Below are positions 53,822 through 60,655 of a stretch of 64,000 nucleotides of DNA, one piece after another. A model generated the notes under the pieces. It saw only the letters and a program-made list of their open reading frames with translations, ran no database searches and had not been told where the DNA came from. Numbering within the stretch: the first letter of the stretch is position 1; every line of letters begins with the position of its first letter. Location: the NCBI RefSeq assembly GCF_017309955.1, contig NZ_CP021247.1, positions 3,063,001 to 3,127,000 on the forward strand, in the 5' to 3' direction. The translations under genes and the position numbers were made by a program. Origin of the DNA: Novosphingobium sp. KA1 (GTDB lineage Bacteria > Pseudomonadota > Alphaproteobacteria > Sphingomonadales > Sphingomonadaceae).

Positions 53822-54380
53822 CGGTGGCCTCGTCTTCATCTACGATTGCGAACCCCTGAGTGGCGGCGAGTTTGAAGTGCTCGAATGCGCCTTCGCGGGC
53901 CTCAGGGGTGGCGCGGTTCCAGGCGCGGACGATCAGCGTGCAGAGGGTGCTGTCCGTGTCCTCGTCCGCGAAGTTCTGGCCGGTCTCGTACCGGCGCTGG
54001 GTCACGTGCTCGCGAAGGGCGTTGACCGGCAGGTGGTCGGTGCTTGCGCGCTTGAGCAGGGGCAGGGCCTCATCCTGCGGCAGCGAGGCGACCGCGGCGT
54101 AGTGGTCCACCGATAGGGTGCGGTCGCGAAGCGCGGGCGGGAAGGTGGTCGCGGCCTTGAGCGCGTCCTTCAGGCGCTTCGGGGCCAGGCCGAGGTTCTC
54201 GCTCAGGAACTCGAAACCAGACTGGCTCAGGTATCCGGCATCACGGCCTTCAACCATCCAGTCAGCGAGCTGCCAGTCCACTTCGCGGCGCTGGTCGGCG
54301 AGGGTGCGCCCGCGCGCGATCCACTCGTCCTGAGAGGTGGCCGGGGCGCCCGTCGGAATGATCGTGGCGATCGCGTTCAT
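53808..54380 (-). CDS. ParB-like HTH-type phage protein
   Basis: 190 residues from the ATG at 54380. The middle (FEFLSENLGLAPKRLKDALKAA, then LSVDHYAAVASLPQDEALPLLKRAS, split) recalls the helix-turn-helix of ParB/KorB-type proteins, and the C-terminus is acidic. Possibly a DNA-binding regulator or replication partner. The longer frame to 54464 has no ribosome-binding support. Confidence 0.7.
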   Translation of the reverse strand: MNAIATIIPTGAPATSQDEWIARGRTLADQRREVDWQLADWMVEGRDAGYLSQSGFEFLSENLGLAPKRLKDALKAATTFPPALRDRTLSVDHYAAVASLPQDEALPLLKRASTDHLPVNALREHVTQRRYETGQNFADEDTDSTLCTLIVRAWNRATPEAREGAFEHFKLAATQGFAIVDEDEATDVEE

Positions 54381-54382
54381 GC

Positions 54383-54673
54383 TCAGTGTACCCCCTGCTG
54401 TTCGAAGATTGCCCAGCCTCGGGCGTGCTGGCGGATGCGGTCGCCGGTCTGGCCCATCTTCCAAACCTGGGTGTCAGCAGGCAGAACCGTGATGACGCTG
54501 CCTACCTCGATCACGACACGGTGCCCGGTGCCGAGGCGGACGTACTTCGCGCCGAACTTGGCGGCAGCAGCGATTGCCCTCGTGGAGAGCAGCGCACGGG
54601 CTTGGTCCTCAGTGAGGCAGCCGGGGATCCGCTCCATGGCGCGGCTGATCGCGTGAAAGGTGACCCGGATCAT
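54383..54673 (-). CDS. small protein with HAxxR start, DUF4258-like
   Basis: 96 residues. Begins MIRVTFHAISRAMERIPG, with a His-Ala-x-x-Arg and Arg pattern reminiscent of DUF4258/RelE-like proteins, then two strands. No partner antitoxin is evident next to it. Function unknown. It ends 2 nt before the next gene. Confidence 0.6.
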   Translation of the reverse strand: MIRVTFHAISRAMERIPGCLTEDQARALLSTRAIAAAAKFGAKYVRLGTGHRVVIEVGSVITVLPADTQVWKMGQTGDRIRQHARGWAIFEQQGVH

Positions 54674-54915
54674 GCCGCGCGCTCCTCGGTGACGGGGTGC
54701 TGCTGGCGCCAGTTGAAGCGCTTGCGTTCCTCCTCACGAGCGGCGGCTTCCTTCTCGCGCTGCCGATGCGACCAGCCTTCGTCCTCGGTGAGGAACGGGA
54801 CGCCGCCTTGCCCAACCTTCCAGAACTGGCCGCGATAGTTGGTCTGGGCGGCAAGTTCGGCGTTCCGCCAGTCGCACCAAGCCTGCGGGTCGGAGTAGCC
54901 GGGGAAGTTATACAT
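54670..54915 (-). CDS. hypothetical Trp-rich protein
   Basis: 81 residues from the ATG at 54915, which has GGAG 8 nt upstream. Aromatic residues are frequent (MYNFPGYSDPQAWCDWRN...), with a highly charged helix in the C-terminal half. ATGA-type overlap downstream and 8 nt overlap with the gene upstream. No family recognised. Confidence 0.65.
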   Translation of the reverse strand: MYNFPGYSDPQAWCDWRNAELAAQTNYRGQFWKVGQGGVPFLTEDEGWSHRQREKEAAAREEERKRFNWRQQHPVTEERAA

Positions 54916-55369
54916 CGGCGCCACTCCGGTAATCGCCGATCATCCCGACCGGGCGCGGTGCGGCGAGCGCTGCGCGCTGATCGTGGTAGAGGGCGGCCGG
55001 GCGGTTGATGAACGGGTTGCCCCATTGGCCGGAAAGCTGCGGCACGTTCACGATCTCGAGGCACTCGCGGATCGAGGGGAAGAACGTGCACTTGCGCAGC
55101 AGTTGCTCGGTCAGCGCCTCCAGTCCGGCCGGAGACAGGTGGCCGAGCGCTTTGAAGTACTCGGCAATCAGCCACATTTCCTTCTCGATGTCGGCGCTGT
55201 CGGCGCGCTTGAAGACCGAGCCCCAGCGCTTCATGATCGTCAGGAAGTGCCGCTTGCGCTCACCCTCCGAGGCGCGCGAATCCTTCGTCGATTGCTCGGT
55301 CGAAGGCTGTGCGGCGGTCAGAGCCGCGTCCATTGCCGCTCGGAAGGTCTTGGGCTCGGTATGTTCCAT
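54908..55369 (-). CDS. phage replication-associated protein (lambda P-like position)
   Basis: 153 residues, predicted helical. The middle (KRHFLTIMKRWGSVFKRADSAD..., HLSPAGLEALTEQLLRKCTFFPSIRECLE, split) resembles helicase-loader-like or replication accessory proteins of phages. It overlaps the preceding replication gene by 110 nt in another frame, an arrangement that couples their translation. Assignment is by position and style. Confidence 0.65.
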   Translation of the reverse strand: MEHTEPKTFRAAMDAALTAAQPSTEQSTKDSRASEGERKRHFLTIMKRWGSVFKRADSADIEKEMWLIAEYFKALGHLSPAGLEALTEQLLRKCTFFPSIRECLEIVNVPQLSGQWGNPFINRPAALYHDQRAALAAPRPVGMIGDYRSGADV

Positions 55370-55934
55370 TGCGGGGTTCCTTTGGCGGGTAGAGGCCAGT
55401 CCAGTTGCGTTCGGTTGCGTCGTCGAGGATGGCGCCTGGGTCGTGGCCCTCGGCGCGCCAGCGCTCGAGCTTGCCGATCATCAGTTCGATGGCGCGGTCG
55501 GTCGGAGGCTTCCCGATGCGCCTCCGCATCTCGAGGTATCCGTTCCAGGGCTTGGCAGGGATCCAGTCGGGGACGACAGGCTTGCCTTTCGGAGCCTTGC
55601 CAGTGGCAGGCTCAGCAGGCTCGCCGTCCTCACGTGCGGGCGGGGTATCCCTATCCGGGTGAGTATGGGTGGAGGGGTTAGAATTATTTTCATTGGGGAG
55701 GAGGGAAAGAGAGGGTTCCGTCACTTCCGTTGCGTCACTGTCACCGTCACGCGTTACGTCACTCGTTACGTCACAGGCGTCATTCGCCTGAGCTTTGCGG
55801 GCGCGATAACGGGCCTGCCGCTCAGCACCGGACGAACGCTTTTCCGGGGCGCTCGACATCGTCTCGGCAATCTCAAGGATGTCCTCGGCAGAAAGGCCCT
55901 TCGCGACCAGAAGGCGCATCGTCTCAAGGTTCAC
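55260..55934 (-). CDS. putative phage replication protein (lambda O-like position)
   Basis: 224 residues. The N-terminus (MNLETMRLLVAKGLSAEDILEIAETM) resembles a DNA-binding helical domain, a Glu/Asp/Thr-rich linker follows, and the C-terminus (AIELMIGKLERWRAEGHDPGAIL) is helical. The linker DNA contains a cluster of CGTCA repeats beside an AT-rich patch, as lambda's O gene contains the origin. Probable initiator; not proven. Confidence 0.6.
   Translation of the reverse strand: MNLETMRLLVAKGLSAEDILEIAETMSSAPEKRSSGAERQARYRARKAQANDACDVTSDVTRDGDSDATEVTEPSLSLLPNENNSNPSTHTHPDRDTPPAREDGEPAEPATGKAPKGKPVVPDWIPAKPWNGYLEMRRRIGKPPTDRAIELMIGKLERWRAEGHDPGAILDDATERNWTGLYPPKEPRNGTYRAQDLPSGNGRGSDRRTAFDRAIDEGFARLGG
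55719..55783. repeat. iteron-like CGTCAC repeats, candidate replication origin
   Basis: Copies of CGTCAC or CGTCAT begin at 55719, 55733, 55745, 55757, 55769 and 55778, mostly at 12-base spacing. The AT-rich stretch GGTTAGAATTATTTTCATT follows on the left (about 55,675-55,693). Iterons next to an AT-rich segment within a replication gene resemble lambda-type origins. The repeats also encode DVT/DAT in the linker, so a coding origin is an alternative. Confidence 0.45.
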
Positions 55935-56131
55935 GGGTGTGCAGCCTCCCCGTCGATCAGCTGGGCGCGCGCGTGCAGGTCAGCACGGGCTGCCTTGGCC
56001 GCGTCAGCAGCAGCGAAGTCACTGGGGTAGGTTTCCTGAGGGTAGACCAGAGGGCGGCCACAGGCAGCGATCAGGCGCCACGAGAAGCCACCGGCAACCG
56101 GCACAACCTCGAAGGGGGCGGGGACGCTCAA
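55931..56131 (-). CDS. hypothetical small protein
   Basis: 66 residues from the TTG at 56131 (reads MSVPAPFEVVPVAGG...), with GGAGG five nt upstream and overlapping the stop of the DUF1064 gene. The C-terminal half is Ala-rich and helical. The longer frame to 56158 starts inside the upstream gene. Its stop overlaps the replication gene start. Confidence 0.6.
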   Translation of the reverse strand: MSVPAPFEVVPVAGGFSWRLIAACGRPLVYPQETYPSDFAAADAAKAARADLHARAQLIDGEAAHP

Positions 56132-56478
56132 ACGGTCCTCCAGTCGATCGAGGGCCACATGGCGCGCGCGAAGGCGAGGCGCAGGGTGGAGGCTTCCGTG
56201 TTGGTCGCGGATCCGCCCTTCACGTCTTCACAGACCTTCTGGCCGTTCTCGATGTATGAGAAATCGGGGGTGTAGACGGCGCGGCGGCCGTTCAGGTGGA
56301 CCACCGGTTTGCCTTCAATGGCGAAGGTGAAGGTAGGCTCGACTTCCAAGCCGACAATCTGCCCGGCGCGCTGGAGCAAGTGGAGGTCGTTGCAGCGCCG
56401 CGCTTCCTTGGCGCTGGCGTGCTTGTGGCCGAGTTGGCAGGGCGTCTTGCGGGCGCCGAACTTGTTGCGGGGCTTCAC
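56128..56478 (-). CDS. DUF1064 endonuclease-like protein
   Basis: 116 residues. NKFGARKTPCQLGHKHASAKEARRCNDLHLL at the start, a VEPTFTFAIEG strand, and YTPDFSYIENGQKVCEDVKGG follow the DUF1064 pattern, a restriction-endonuclease-like fold related to VRR-NUC/Holliday-junction resolvases (split). The PDF and EDVKG residues are candidate metal-binding acids. Likely trims or resolves recombination intermediates. Confidence 0.8.
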   Translation of the reverse strand: MKPRNKFGARKTPCQLGHKHASAKEARRCNDLHLLQRAGQIVGLEVEPTFTFAIEGKPVVHLNGRRAVYTPDFSYIENGQKVCEDVKGGSATNTEASTLRLAFARAMWPSIDWRTV

Positions 56479-56696
56479 AGCAGCATCCCCTGCCGGTCGA
56501 TGAAGTCCTGCCGCTCAGCCTTCATCCGCTCCAGCCACTGAACGGCGGCGTCCAGTTCAGCCTCCGCGGCGTCGGCTTTCTCCCGTGCACGGCGGAGGCG
56601 CTTTTCCGCGCCGGTCACCGCAAGCTCGCAGCGGTCGAGGCTGGCGGGGGCGGCAACCATGCCGGCGCGGATGCGATCGAGCGAACCCGCGTTCAT
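56475..56696 (-). CDS. small coiled-coil protein
   Basis: 73 residues, predicted helical, Ala/Glu/Arg-rich coiled coil (LAVTGAEKRLRRAREKADAAE, split as needed). ATGA overlaps upstream and downstream. No family recognised; compact operon context supports it. Confidence 0.6.
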   Translation of the reverse strand: MNAGSLDRIRAGMVAAPASLDRCELAVTGAEKRLRRAREKADAAEAELDAAVQWLERMKAERQDFIDRQGMLL

Positions 56697-56986
56697 GTGG
56701 GGCGCCCTTCGACCAACTCGGACATGCCAAGGCGAATCGCCTTTCGCTCCAGCACTGCGACCTTTGCGCGCGCTGCTTCAAGCTGATGGGGCAAGTGGTA
56801 GCGCTGATAGTAAGCGGAGCGGCTCTTCTGCCGGGACTTGATCTCGCGTTTTGCCAGGGCCACCAGTCGGCGACCGTGCGTCTCGCTCACGCCAAGACAA
56901 AGGCTGATGGTCTGGAACCCCAGGCCTTGCTCGAGCATGTCGGCAGCCCGCTCTACGGGGGTTTTCTCGCTGGGTTTCAGCATCAA
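56693..56986 (-). CDS. HTH-like protein
   Basis: 97 residues. RAADMLEQGLGFQTISLCLGVSETHGRRLV contains a helix-turn-helix-like segment near residues 13-40 (split), followed by a basic helix. Possibly a DNA-binding regulator of early genes or a small packaging factor. It starts at ATG 56986 or the next codon; 4-nt overlap upstream. Confidence 0.65.
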   Translation of the reverse strand: MMLKPSEKTPVERAADMLEQGLGFQTISLCLGVSETHGRRLVALAKREIKSRQKSRSAYYQRYHLPHQLEAARAKVAVLERKAIRLGMSELVEGRPT

Positions 56987-57444
56987 GCCGCGCCTTTGAT
57001 CTGGTCCGCTTCGAGGCAGATGGCCGTCAGCGCGGCCATGAGCGGGCGGATGGTGTCGGCGAGCTGGCAGGTTTCGCGGTGGTCGCGGTGTCCGTCAGCC
57101 AGAGCCTCGGCGAACTGGCCTGCGAGGTTCGACAGGCGCGAGATCGTTGCGAGGTCGTTGGCGGGCTCGCTGCGCATCGGCTTCACGCGCAGGCCGTAGA
57201 GGGCGAAGACCTCGTCCAGCGCAGTGATGTCTACCGACAAGCTGTTCAGCGCGGTGTGAAGCTCCGGAACGCTTTCGCCAGTCAGGGCGCGGTCGATGGT
57301 CTTCGTGCCGATGTCGATGGAATCGGCGAAGGTCCCCTTGCCGACAGACCGCAGAATGCGGGCCCATCCGGCTGAAATTGCTTTGGACACATCCGACTTG
57401 TCGTTGACGCGGACGGGACGGACATGATTGCTGCGGTGCGTCAT
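56983..57444 (-). CDS. putative phage regulator with HTH segment
   Basis: 153 residues. WARILRSVGKGTFADSIDIGTKTIDRALTGES includes a likely HTH near residues 28-55 (split). The C-terminal half is helical. Could be CII-like or another transcription factor; there is no direct proof. Its ATG overlaps the stop of a 41-residue candidate. Confidence 0.6.
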   Translation of the reverse strand: MTHRSNHVRPVRVNDKSDVSKAISAGWARILRSVGKGTFADSIDIGTKTIDRALTGESVPELHTALNSLSVDITALDEVFALYGLRVKPMRSEPANDLATISRLSNLAGQFAEALADGHRDHRETCQLADTIRPLMAALTAICLEADQIKGAA

Positions 57445-57569
57445 TACACGCTCCCATGTTGGAAATGATGGAAATCGTTAGCCGGTGCCGAGAAGCGCAC
57501 GCAGTGGTGGCGCCAGTGGGCCAGAGCGGCGGTGCGCCAGACGCAGCGGATCAGGACAGCGCGGACCAT
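57444..57569 (-). CDS. possible small protein
   Basis: 41 residues (MVRAVLIRCVWRTAALAHWR..., His/Arg-rich). It fits neatly: 3 nt after the preceding stop and TAATG overlap with the next gene, so the gap would otherwise be empty. No Shine-Dalgarno beyond GGGCGG and no family, so it may be spurious. Confidence 0.35.
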   Translation of the reverse strand: MVRAVLIRCVWRTAALAHWRHHCVRFSAPANDFHHFQHGSV

Positions 57570-57572
57570 GGG

Positions 57573-57908
57573 TTATGGCCGCCCGTCAACGAGGAGAGCC
57601 TGCGAGACTTCCTGATCGGACTGGAGGACGGCGATGCCCCGGCGCGCCAGTTCGGCGACGAGATCGGTAGTGGCCACGCCGTGCAGGGAGCCAATGTCTA
57701 CGACCTCGATCGCGCGCGCTCGGTACGGGATGCGGCGCAAATGACCGCGCTCTTCCAACTTGGTCAGAAGGCGGTGGGCGGCGCTCTTGGACCCGAGCCC
57801 GAGGGCCTGCACAATCTCACGGACGCTGGGGGCTACTCCGCCCGTGCTCGCAAGATAGCTCTTAAGGTAGGAGAGCAGGCGGCTCTGTTGTGTGGTGAGG
57901 CCGATCAT
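57573..57908 (-). CDS. LexA-like winged-helix protein
   Basis: 111 residues. MIGLTTQQSRLLSYLKSYLASTGGVAPSVREIVQALGLGSKSAAHRLLTKLEERGHLRR is the LexA/winged-helix DNA-binding domain in its usual order (split, residues 1-60), but the peptidase domain with Ser/Lys is missing. Such short forms act as DNA-binding regulators. 4-nt overlap upstream. An opposite-strand frame over it is rejected. Confidence 0.8.
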   Translation of the reverse strand: MIGLTTQQSRLLSYLKSYLASTGGVAPSVREIVQALGLGSKSAAHRLLTKLEERGHLRRIPYRARAIEVVDIGSLHGVATTDLVAELARRGIAVLQSDQEVSQALLVDGRP

Positions 57909-58153
57909 GCGGCGAACCTCGCCATCGCGTCATCGCGAGCGACCTGCCAGCAATGGGCCGTGAAGGCGTCGTGATCCGCAACGTTGCCATTGACAACTGC
58001 AGGCGCCGACGCGGTGCGGCGGCATTTCCCGATCCATGTCATGAACGGAACATTGCCTTGCTCGCGCTGCCATGCCTGCACTCCGGAAAGCGATGGATCG
58101 CGGCCGAACGACGACACGAAGGCAGCGTAGCGCGGGTTAACGGGCGCGCTCAT
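57905..58153 (-). CDS. hypothetical small early protein
   Basis: 82 residues (MSAPVNPRYAAFVSSFGRDP...), with MTWIGKCRRT near residue 38. It overlaps both neighbours by 4 nt. No family recognised. Member of the small early-gene chain next to the Cro-like regulator. Confidence 0.65.
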   Translation of the reverse strand: MSAPVNPRYAAFVSSFGRDPSLSGVQAWQREQGNVPFMTWIGKCRRTASAPAVVNGNVADHDAFTAHCWQVARDDAMARFAA

Positions 58154-58326
58154 GCGACCCGCTCCCGAACCGGGACGATCCCGGCATATTCGAGGTCGGA
58201 GTGGCTGCAGTGCTCTTGATGACAGACTGCGCAGAGCGGGCGCGAAGTGCGTGGAACGCTGACAACACGAGTGCCACGCTCTTCACGCGAGATCGCGTCG
58301 ATGACGGAAATTGGCCACGCGCTCAT
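58150..58326 (-). CDS. small CxxxC/HxxH protein
   Basis: 58 residues from the ATG at 58326, which has GGAGAAG upstream. CAVCHQEHCSHSDLEY near residues 33-48 carries three Cys and three His, a likely zinc finger. Overlaps the next gene by 4 nt. Function unknown. Confidence 0.6.
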   Translation of the reverse strand: MSAWPISVIDAISREERGTRVVSVPRTSRPLCAVCHQEHCSHSDLEYAGIVPVRERVA

Positions 58327-58396
58327 GCAGCTTCTCCGGTGGAGTGGCTGGACTCTCCGCTCGCCAGCGTGAATCCTGCGGTTGAAAGGAAAGCGG

Positions 58397-58663
58397 ATGA
58401 CGGAAAGATCACAACGGCCTGGCGACGCGCAGTCGTGGGGACCGAGCGAGGATGGCAACATCCGAGCGCATCAGGTTCAAGGCTGGCAGATGGCTGCTGT
58501 GCTTCGGTCGTGCCTTCTTCGGATAGGCGCGGAGCCGGAGACAGATGGCGGCAATCCGCTTGCAGTGAACTTCGCACTGACTGCGGATCAAGCCGATGAA
58601 ATTGGTCGGGGCTTATGCGAAATCGCCCGCCGTTTGCGAGCTGAGTCAGCGTCGTTGCAGTAG
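58397..58663 (+). CDS. hypothetical protein, opposite strand within early region
   Basis: 88 residues (MTERSQRPGDAQSWGPSEDG...), ending in an amphipathic helix (ALTADQADEIGRGLCEIARRL) that looks like genuine protein. AAGG lies 8 nt before the ATG at 58397. The minus-strand frame 58323-58673 covers the same DNA and also fits the chain of ATGA overlaps, so the strand choice is uncertain; the plus protein looks better composed. No family recognised. Confidence 0.5.
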   Translation: MTERSQRPGDAQSWGPSEDGNIRAHQVQGWQMAAVLRSCLLRIGAEPETDGGNPLAVNFALTADQADEIGRGLCEIARRLRAESASLQ

Positions 58664-58669
58664 GCGCGC

Positions 58670-58777
58670 TCATGCGAATGCCTCTATCGCCTTGATGACG
58701 ATCACGAGCACCACGAGATCACCCCAAGTGATCGGCTCGCAGAACGAGGGCGCGATATGACGGTAGAACCAGCTCAT
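58670..58777 (-). CDS. small membrane protein downstream of Cro-like gene
   Basis: 35 residues with a hydrophobic C-terminal helix (WGDLVVLVIVIKAIEAFA). The ATG at 58777 overlaps the Cro-like stop (ATGA). Too short for usual gene finders; supported by the overlap and the hydrophobic helix. Function unknown. Confidence 0.5.
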   Translation of the reverse strand: MSWFYRHIAPSFCEPITWGDLVVLVIVIKAIEAFA

Positions 58778-58998
58778 GCTGCAGCGTCCTGCCGGGGCGT
58801 CCACGGCTCGACCTGTTCGAGCATTGCGATCTGCTCATCCGTCAGATCGGAAATGATCTCGGGCTTCCATCCAGTGCGGCGGAAGATGTGGATGGCGAGT
58901 GGGCGCGACGGTGGCCGCACGCCGCTTGCGATCATGCTGGCGTAGGACTGACTGATGCCAGTAGCTTCACGCAGCTCTCGGGGCGATGGTTTGTCCAT
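58774..58998 (-). CDS. Cro-like HTH regulator
   Basis: 74 residues with an XRE/Cro-type HTH: SPRELREATGISQSYASMIASGVRPPSRP near residues 5-33 (split), the second helix being the recognition helix. It diverges from the CI-like gene across three 15-bp operators, the layout of a lysis-lysogeny switch, and begins the long leftward operon. Likely represses the repressor gene. Confidence 0.8.
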   Translation of the reverse strand: MDKPSPRELREATGISQSYASMIASGVRPPSRPLAIHIFRRTGWKPEIISDLTDEQIAMLEQVEPWTPRQDAAA

Positions 58999-59007
58999 GC
59001 GGCAAAC

Positions 59008-59022
59008 ATCACAGATTGTGAT
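59008..59022. promoter_or_regulatory. operator site O1
   Basis: ATCACAGATTGTGAT, a perfect match to the palindrome ATCACAnnnTGTGAT. Adjacent to the Cro-like start (58998). Confidence 0.75.
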
Positions 59023-59042
59023 TTCTAATGCAAGAGCAAAAG

Positions 59043-59057
59043 ATCACAATCTGTGCG
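59043..59057. promoter_or_regulatory. operator site O2
   Basis: ATCACAATCTGTGCG, 13 of 15 bases match the consensus. Middle site of the divergent repressor/Cro region. Confidence 0.7.
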
Positions 59058-59068
59058 GCGCGTCTGAC

Positions 59069-59083
59069 TTCACATTCTGCGAT
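59069..59083. promoter_or_regulatory. operator site O3
   Basis: TTCACATTCTGCGAT, 13 of 15 match the consensus. It overlaps the -10-like GATAAT (59081-59086) of the repressor gene, so binding there should shut off the repressor promoter, as at lambda OR3. Confidence 0.7.
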
Positions 59084-59086
59084 AAT
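59081..59086 (+). promoter_or_regulatory. -10 box of repressor promoter, leaderless transcript likely
   Basis: GATAAT (5 of 6 to TATAAT) ends 6 nt before the repressor ATG at 59093, and no Shine-Dalgarno is present. The transcript would begin at or beside the A of the ATG. No good -35 is seen, as in activated promoters like lambda PRM. Confidence 0.6.
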
Positions 59087-59092
59087 CACAGG

Positions 59093-59422
59093 ATGACCGA
59101 AGACGCTGACAAAAATGGTGGACCGAACTACCTGCAGGCATGGCGGGAGTTCCGCAAAATGACGCAGGCTGAGCTGGCCGCCGCCGTTGGCACCAATCAG
59201 AATATGATTGGCTACCTTGAGGCTGGTGAACGCGGGCTTTCTGCGAAGTGGCTGCGCCGCCTAGCCCCGGCGCTAAGGACGCAGCCCGGCTTCATCCTGG
59301 AGCATAATCCATTCGATCTTCCGACCGACATCGTGGAAATCTGGATAAACGCGAGCGAGACCGAGCGCCGCCAACTGGTGAACCTTGCGCAAGCGATCGT
59401 CCGCACTGGTACTGATGGTTGA
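59093..59422 (+). CDS. CI-like phage repressor (XRE family, short)
   Basis: 109 residues. The HTH lies near 20-60 (AWREFRKMTQAELAAAVGTNQNMIGYLEAG, split), then a helical C-terminal region (DIVEIWINASETERRQLVNLAQAIV). There is no S24 peptidase domain, so it is a short repressor, not cleaved in the RecA/LexA manner. The ATG at 59093 lies 6 nt after the -10 box. Divergent from the Cro-like gene with three operators between; the main lysogeny regulator. Confidence 0.8.
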   Translation: MTEDADKNGGPNYLQAWREFRKMTQAELAAAVGTNQNMIGYLEAGERGLSAKWLRRLAPALRTQPGFILEHNPFDLPTDIVEIWINASETERRQLVNLAQAIVRTGTDG

Positions 59423-59672
59423 CGTACCTGCGGCGCGGAAATCTTCGCGTGATGCAATCAAGCGAGCCAAGCAGGCCGGGATCGAAACAATGAAGTTCCG
59501 GTTCGGTCACATGGCTGCCGGCCATTGCTCGTTTTCATCCGAAATGGACGGCAAGTGCGTCCCCATCAAGGCGGCTGAACCACTCCCGCCGAAACAGTGC
59601 GACCATCCTGATCAGTGTGGATGCCGTTGGCAATCGTGGATTGGGCTTATGGATGAACTGGGTTTTGAGTGA
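59415..59672 (+). CDS. hypothetical basic Cys-rich protein
   Basis: 85 residues from the ATG at 59415, which overlaps the repressor stop by 8 nt. Sequence has C-S-F-S, C-V and CDHPDQCGC near the C-terminus, suggesting a metal site. It is co-transcribed with the repressor, so expressed in the lysogen. Possible exclusion or immunity role; unproven. Confidence 0.6.
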   Translation: MVDVPAARKSSRDAIKRAKQAGIETMKFRFGHMAAGHCSFSSEMDGKCVPIKAAEPLPPKQCDHPDQCGCRWQSWIGLMDELGFE

Positions 59673-59777
59673 GACCACCCGCACCGGCACCGAGGGCTAA
59701 GCACTCACCGATGATAGTCGCCCAACTGTTCGTCCACGGCGGCGGGTTACCTGATTATACTTGAAAGATAGAAAATC

Positions 59778-60017
59778 ATGGATGACGACGAAAACCCCGC
59801 CAACGCGCCGCATTTAATTGAGATGCGTCTTGATGTCGCAAAAGTATCTATCAAAACTGCGCTGGCGCTGAAATCAATCAATACCGCATTGGCTCATTTG
59901 GCTGCTGGCGATAAATACGCAGTACTGGATCAGATTGAAAAAATAGACGCGCTAACCAACGAGATTTGGGAAGTCTATGCGCAGAACATGGGGAAAGCGG
60001 CGGATGAGTACCTCTGA
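59778..60017 (+). CDS. hypothetical helical protein, lysogen-expressed region
   Basis: 79 residues, helical and acidic (MDDDENPANAPHLIEMRLDV...). It follows the repressor pair after a 105-base gap and overlaps the next gene by 14 nt. DNA here is AT-richer than the early operon. No family recognised. Confidence 0.6.
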   Translation: MDDDENPANAPHLIEMRLDVAKVSIKTALALKSINTALAHLAAGDKYAVLDQIEKIDALTNEIWEVYAQNMGKAADEYL

Positions 60018-60384
60018 TGATTCTGTGCTTTCGTTGAGACATCTGCAAATCCAATACGAGAAGAGCCAAGTGGAATTGGATGCTGCGCGCCAACTATTGA
60101 AAGGTGGCGGCGGGGATGGCATATCTGGCGGTATGAGTGACGACTGGAGAGAGAGCGTAGATCGCCAGTTGGGACAGCTGCACAGTGATGTGCGGGCGCT
60201 CCTTAACCGTGGCGTGGCTGCTGTGGTCGCACTCGCGCTGATGATCGGCGGCCTCTACATCTACTTCAACGAGAAGTTCGAAAAGGTGTCTGATCGCCTA
60301 ACCGCTGTGGAGCGGAAGATGGATGCTATTGACGTCAAGCTTGATGTGCTGGTTGAAAATTCGAAGCCTTCCAGTAAGCCCTAG
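60004..60384 (+). CDS. membrane-anchored coiled-coil protein, candidate exclusion factor
   Basis: 126 residues from the ATG at 60004. A polar N-terminal half, one transmembrane helix (VAAVVALALMIGGLYIYF near 78-95), and a C-terminal heptad coil (EKVSDRLTAVERKMDAIDVKL). Located in the repressor transcription unit and followed by a strong terminator, so likely made in the lysogen. The layout fits superinfection-exclusion proteins; function unproven. Confidence 0.6.
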   Translation: MSTSDDSVLSLRHLQIQYEKSQVELDAARQLLKGGGGDGISGGMSDDWRESVDRQLGQLHSDVRALLNRGVAAVVALALMIGGLYIYFNEKFEKVSDRLTAVERKMDAIDVKLDVLVENSKPSSKP

Positions 60385-60419
60385 ATCGGCGCTGTCCGAC
60401 ATTCACTAATCGCATCCCA

Positions 60420-60445
60420 GCCCCGGCGACCACCGGGGCTTTTTT
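60420..60445 (+). terminator. intrinsic terminator of the repressor unit
   Basis: GCCCCGG (60420-60426) and CCGGGGC (60433-60439) form a 7-bp stem followed by six T (60440-60445). Stops rightward transcription from the repressor genes before the early promoter. Confidence 0.9.
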
Positions 60446-60533
60446 GTTGCCTGCGCGGACGACGCTTGCCGTTTTCCTACATTGCTGGCGCCTGTCATGC
60501 TGGGGCGACTGATTCGCGTGCTCGAAAAGAAAA

Positions 60534-60548
60534 ATCACAAACTGTGAA
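60534..60548. promoter_or_regulatory. operator site O4
   Basis: ATCACAAACTGTGAA, 14 of 15 match the consensus. Upstream of the rightward early promoter. Confidence 0.7.
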
Positions 60549-60557
60549 AATCAGCGC

Positions 60558-60586
60558 TTGACCGAACATCACAAATTGTGATTTAA
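60558..60586 (+). promoter_or_regulatory. candidate rightward early promoter
   Basis: TTGACC (60558-60563) as -35, 17 bases, then ATTTAA (60581-60586) as a weak -10. Operators O4 and O5 lie on each side or across it, so the repressor should silence the early operon starting at 60656. Confidence 0.5.
60568..60582. promoter_or_regulatory. operator site O5
   Basis: ATCACAAATTGTGAT, a perfect match to the consensus. It lies between the -35 and -10 elements of the rightward early promoter. Confidence 0.75.
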
Positions 60587-60655
60587 GAATTCCAACAAGC
60601 CCAGCAACCGCCTCCACCGAGACGGACCCGCCGGGAGCTAGTTGGAGGTCAATCC

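Noticed and set aside
57456..57974. 172-codon plus-strand frame
   Set aside because: Covers the LexA-like HTH gene on the other strand, which has a clear fold.
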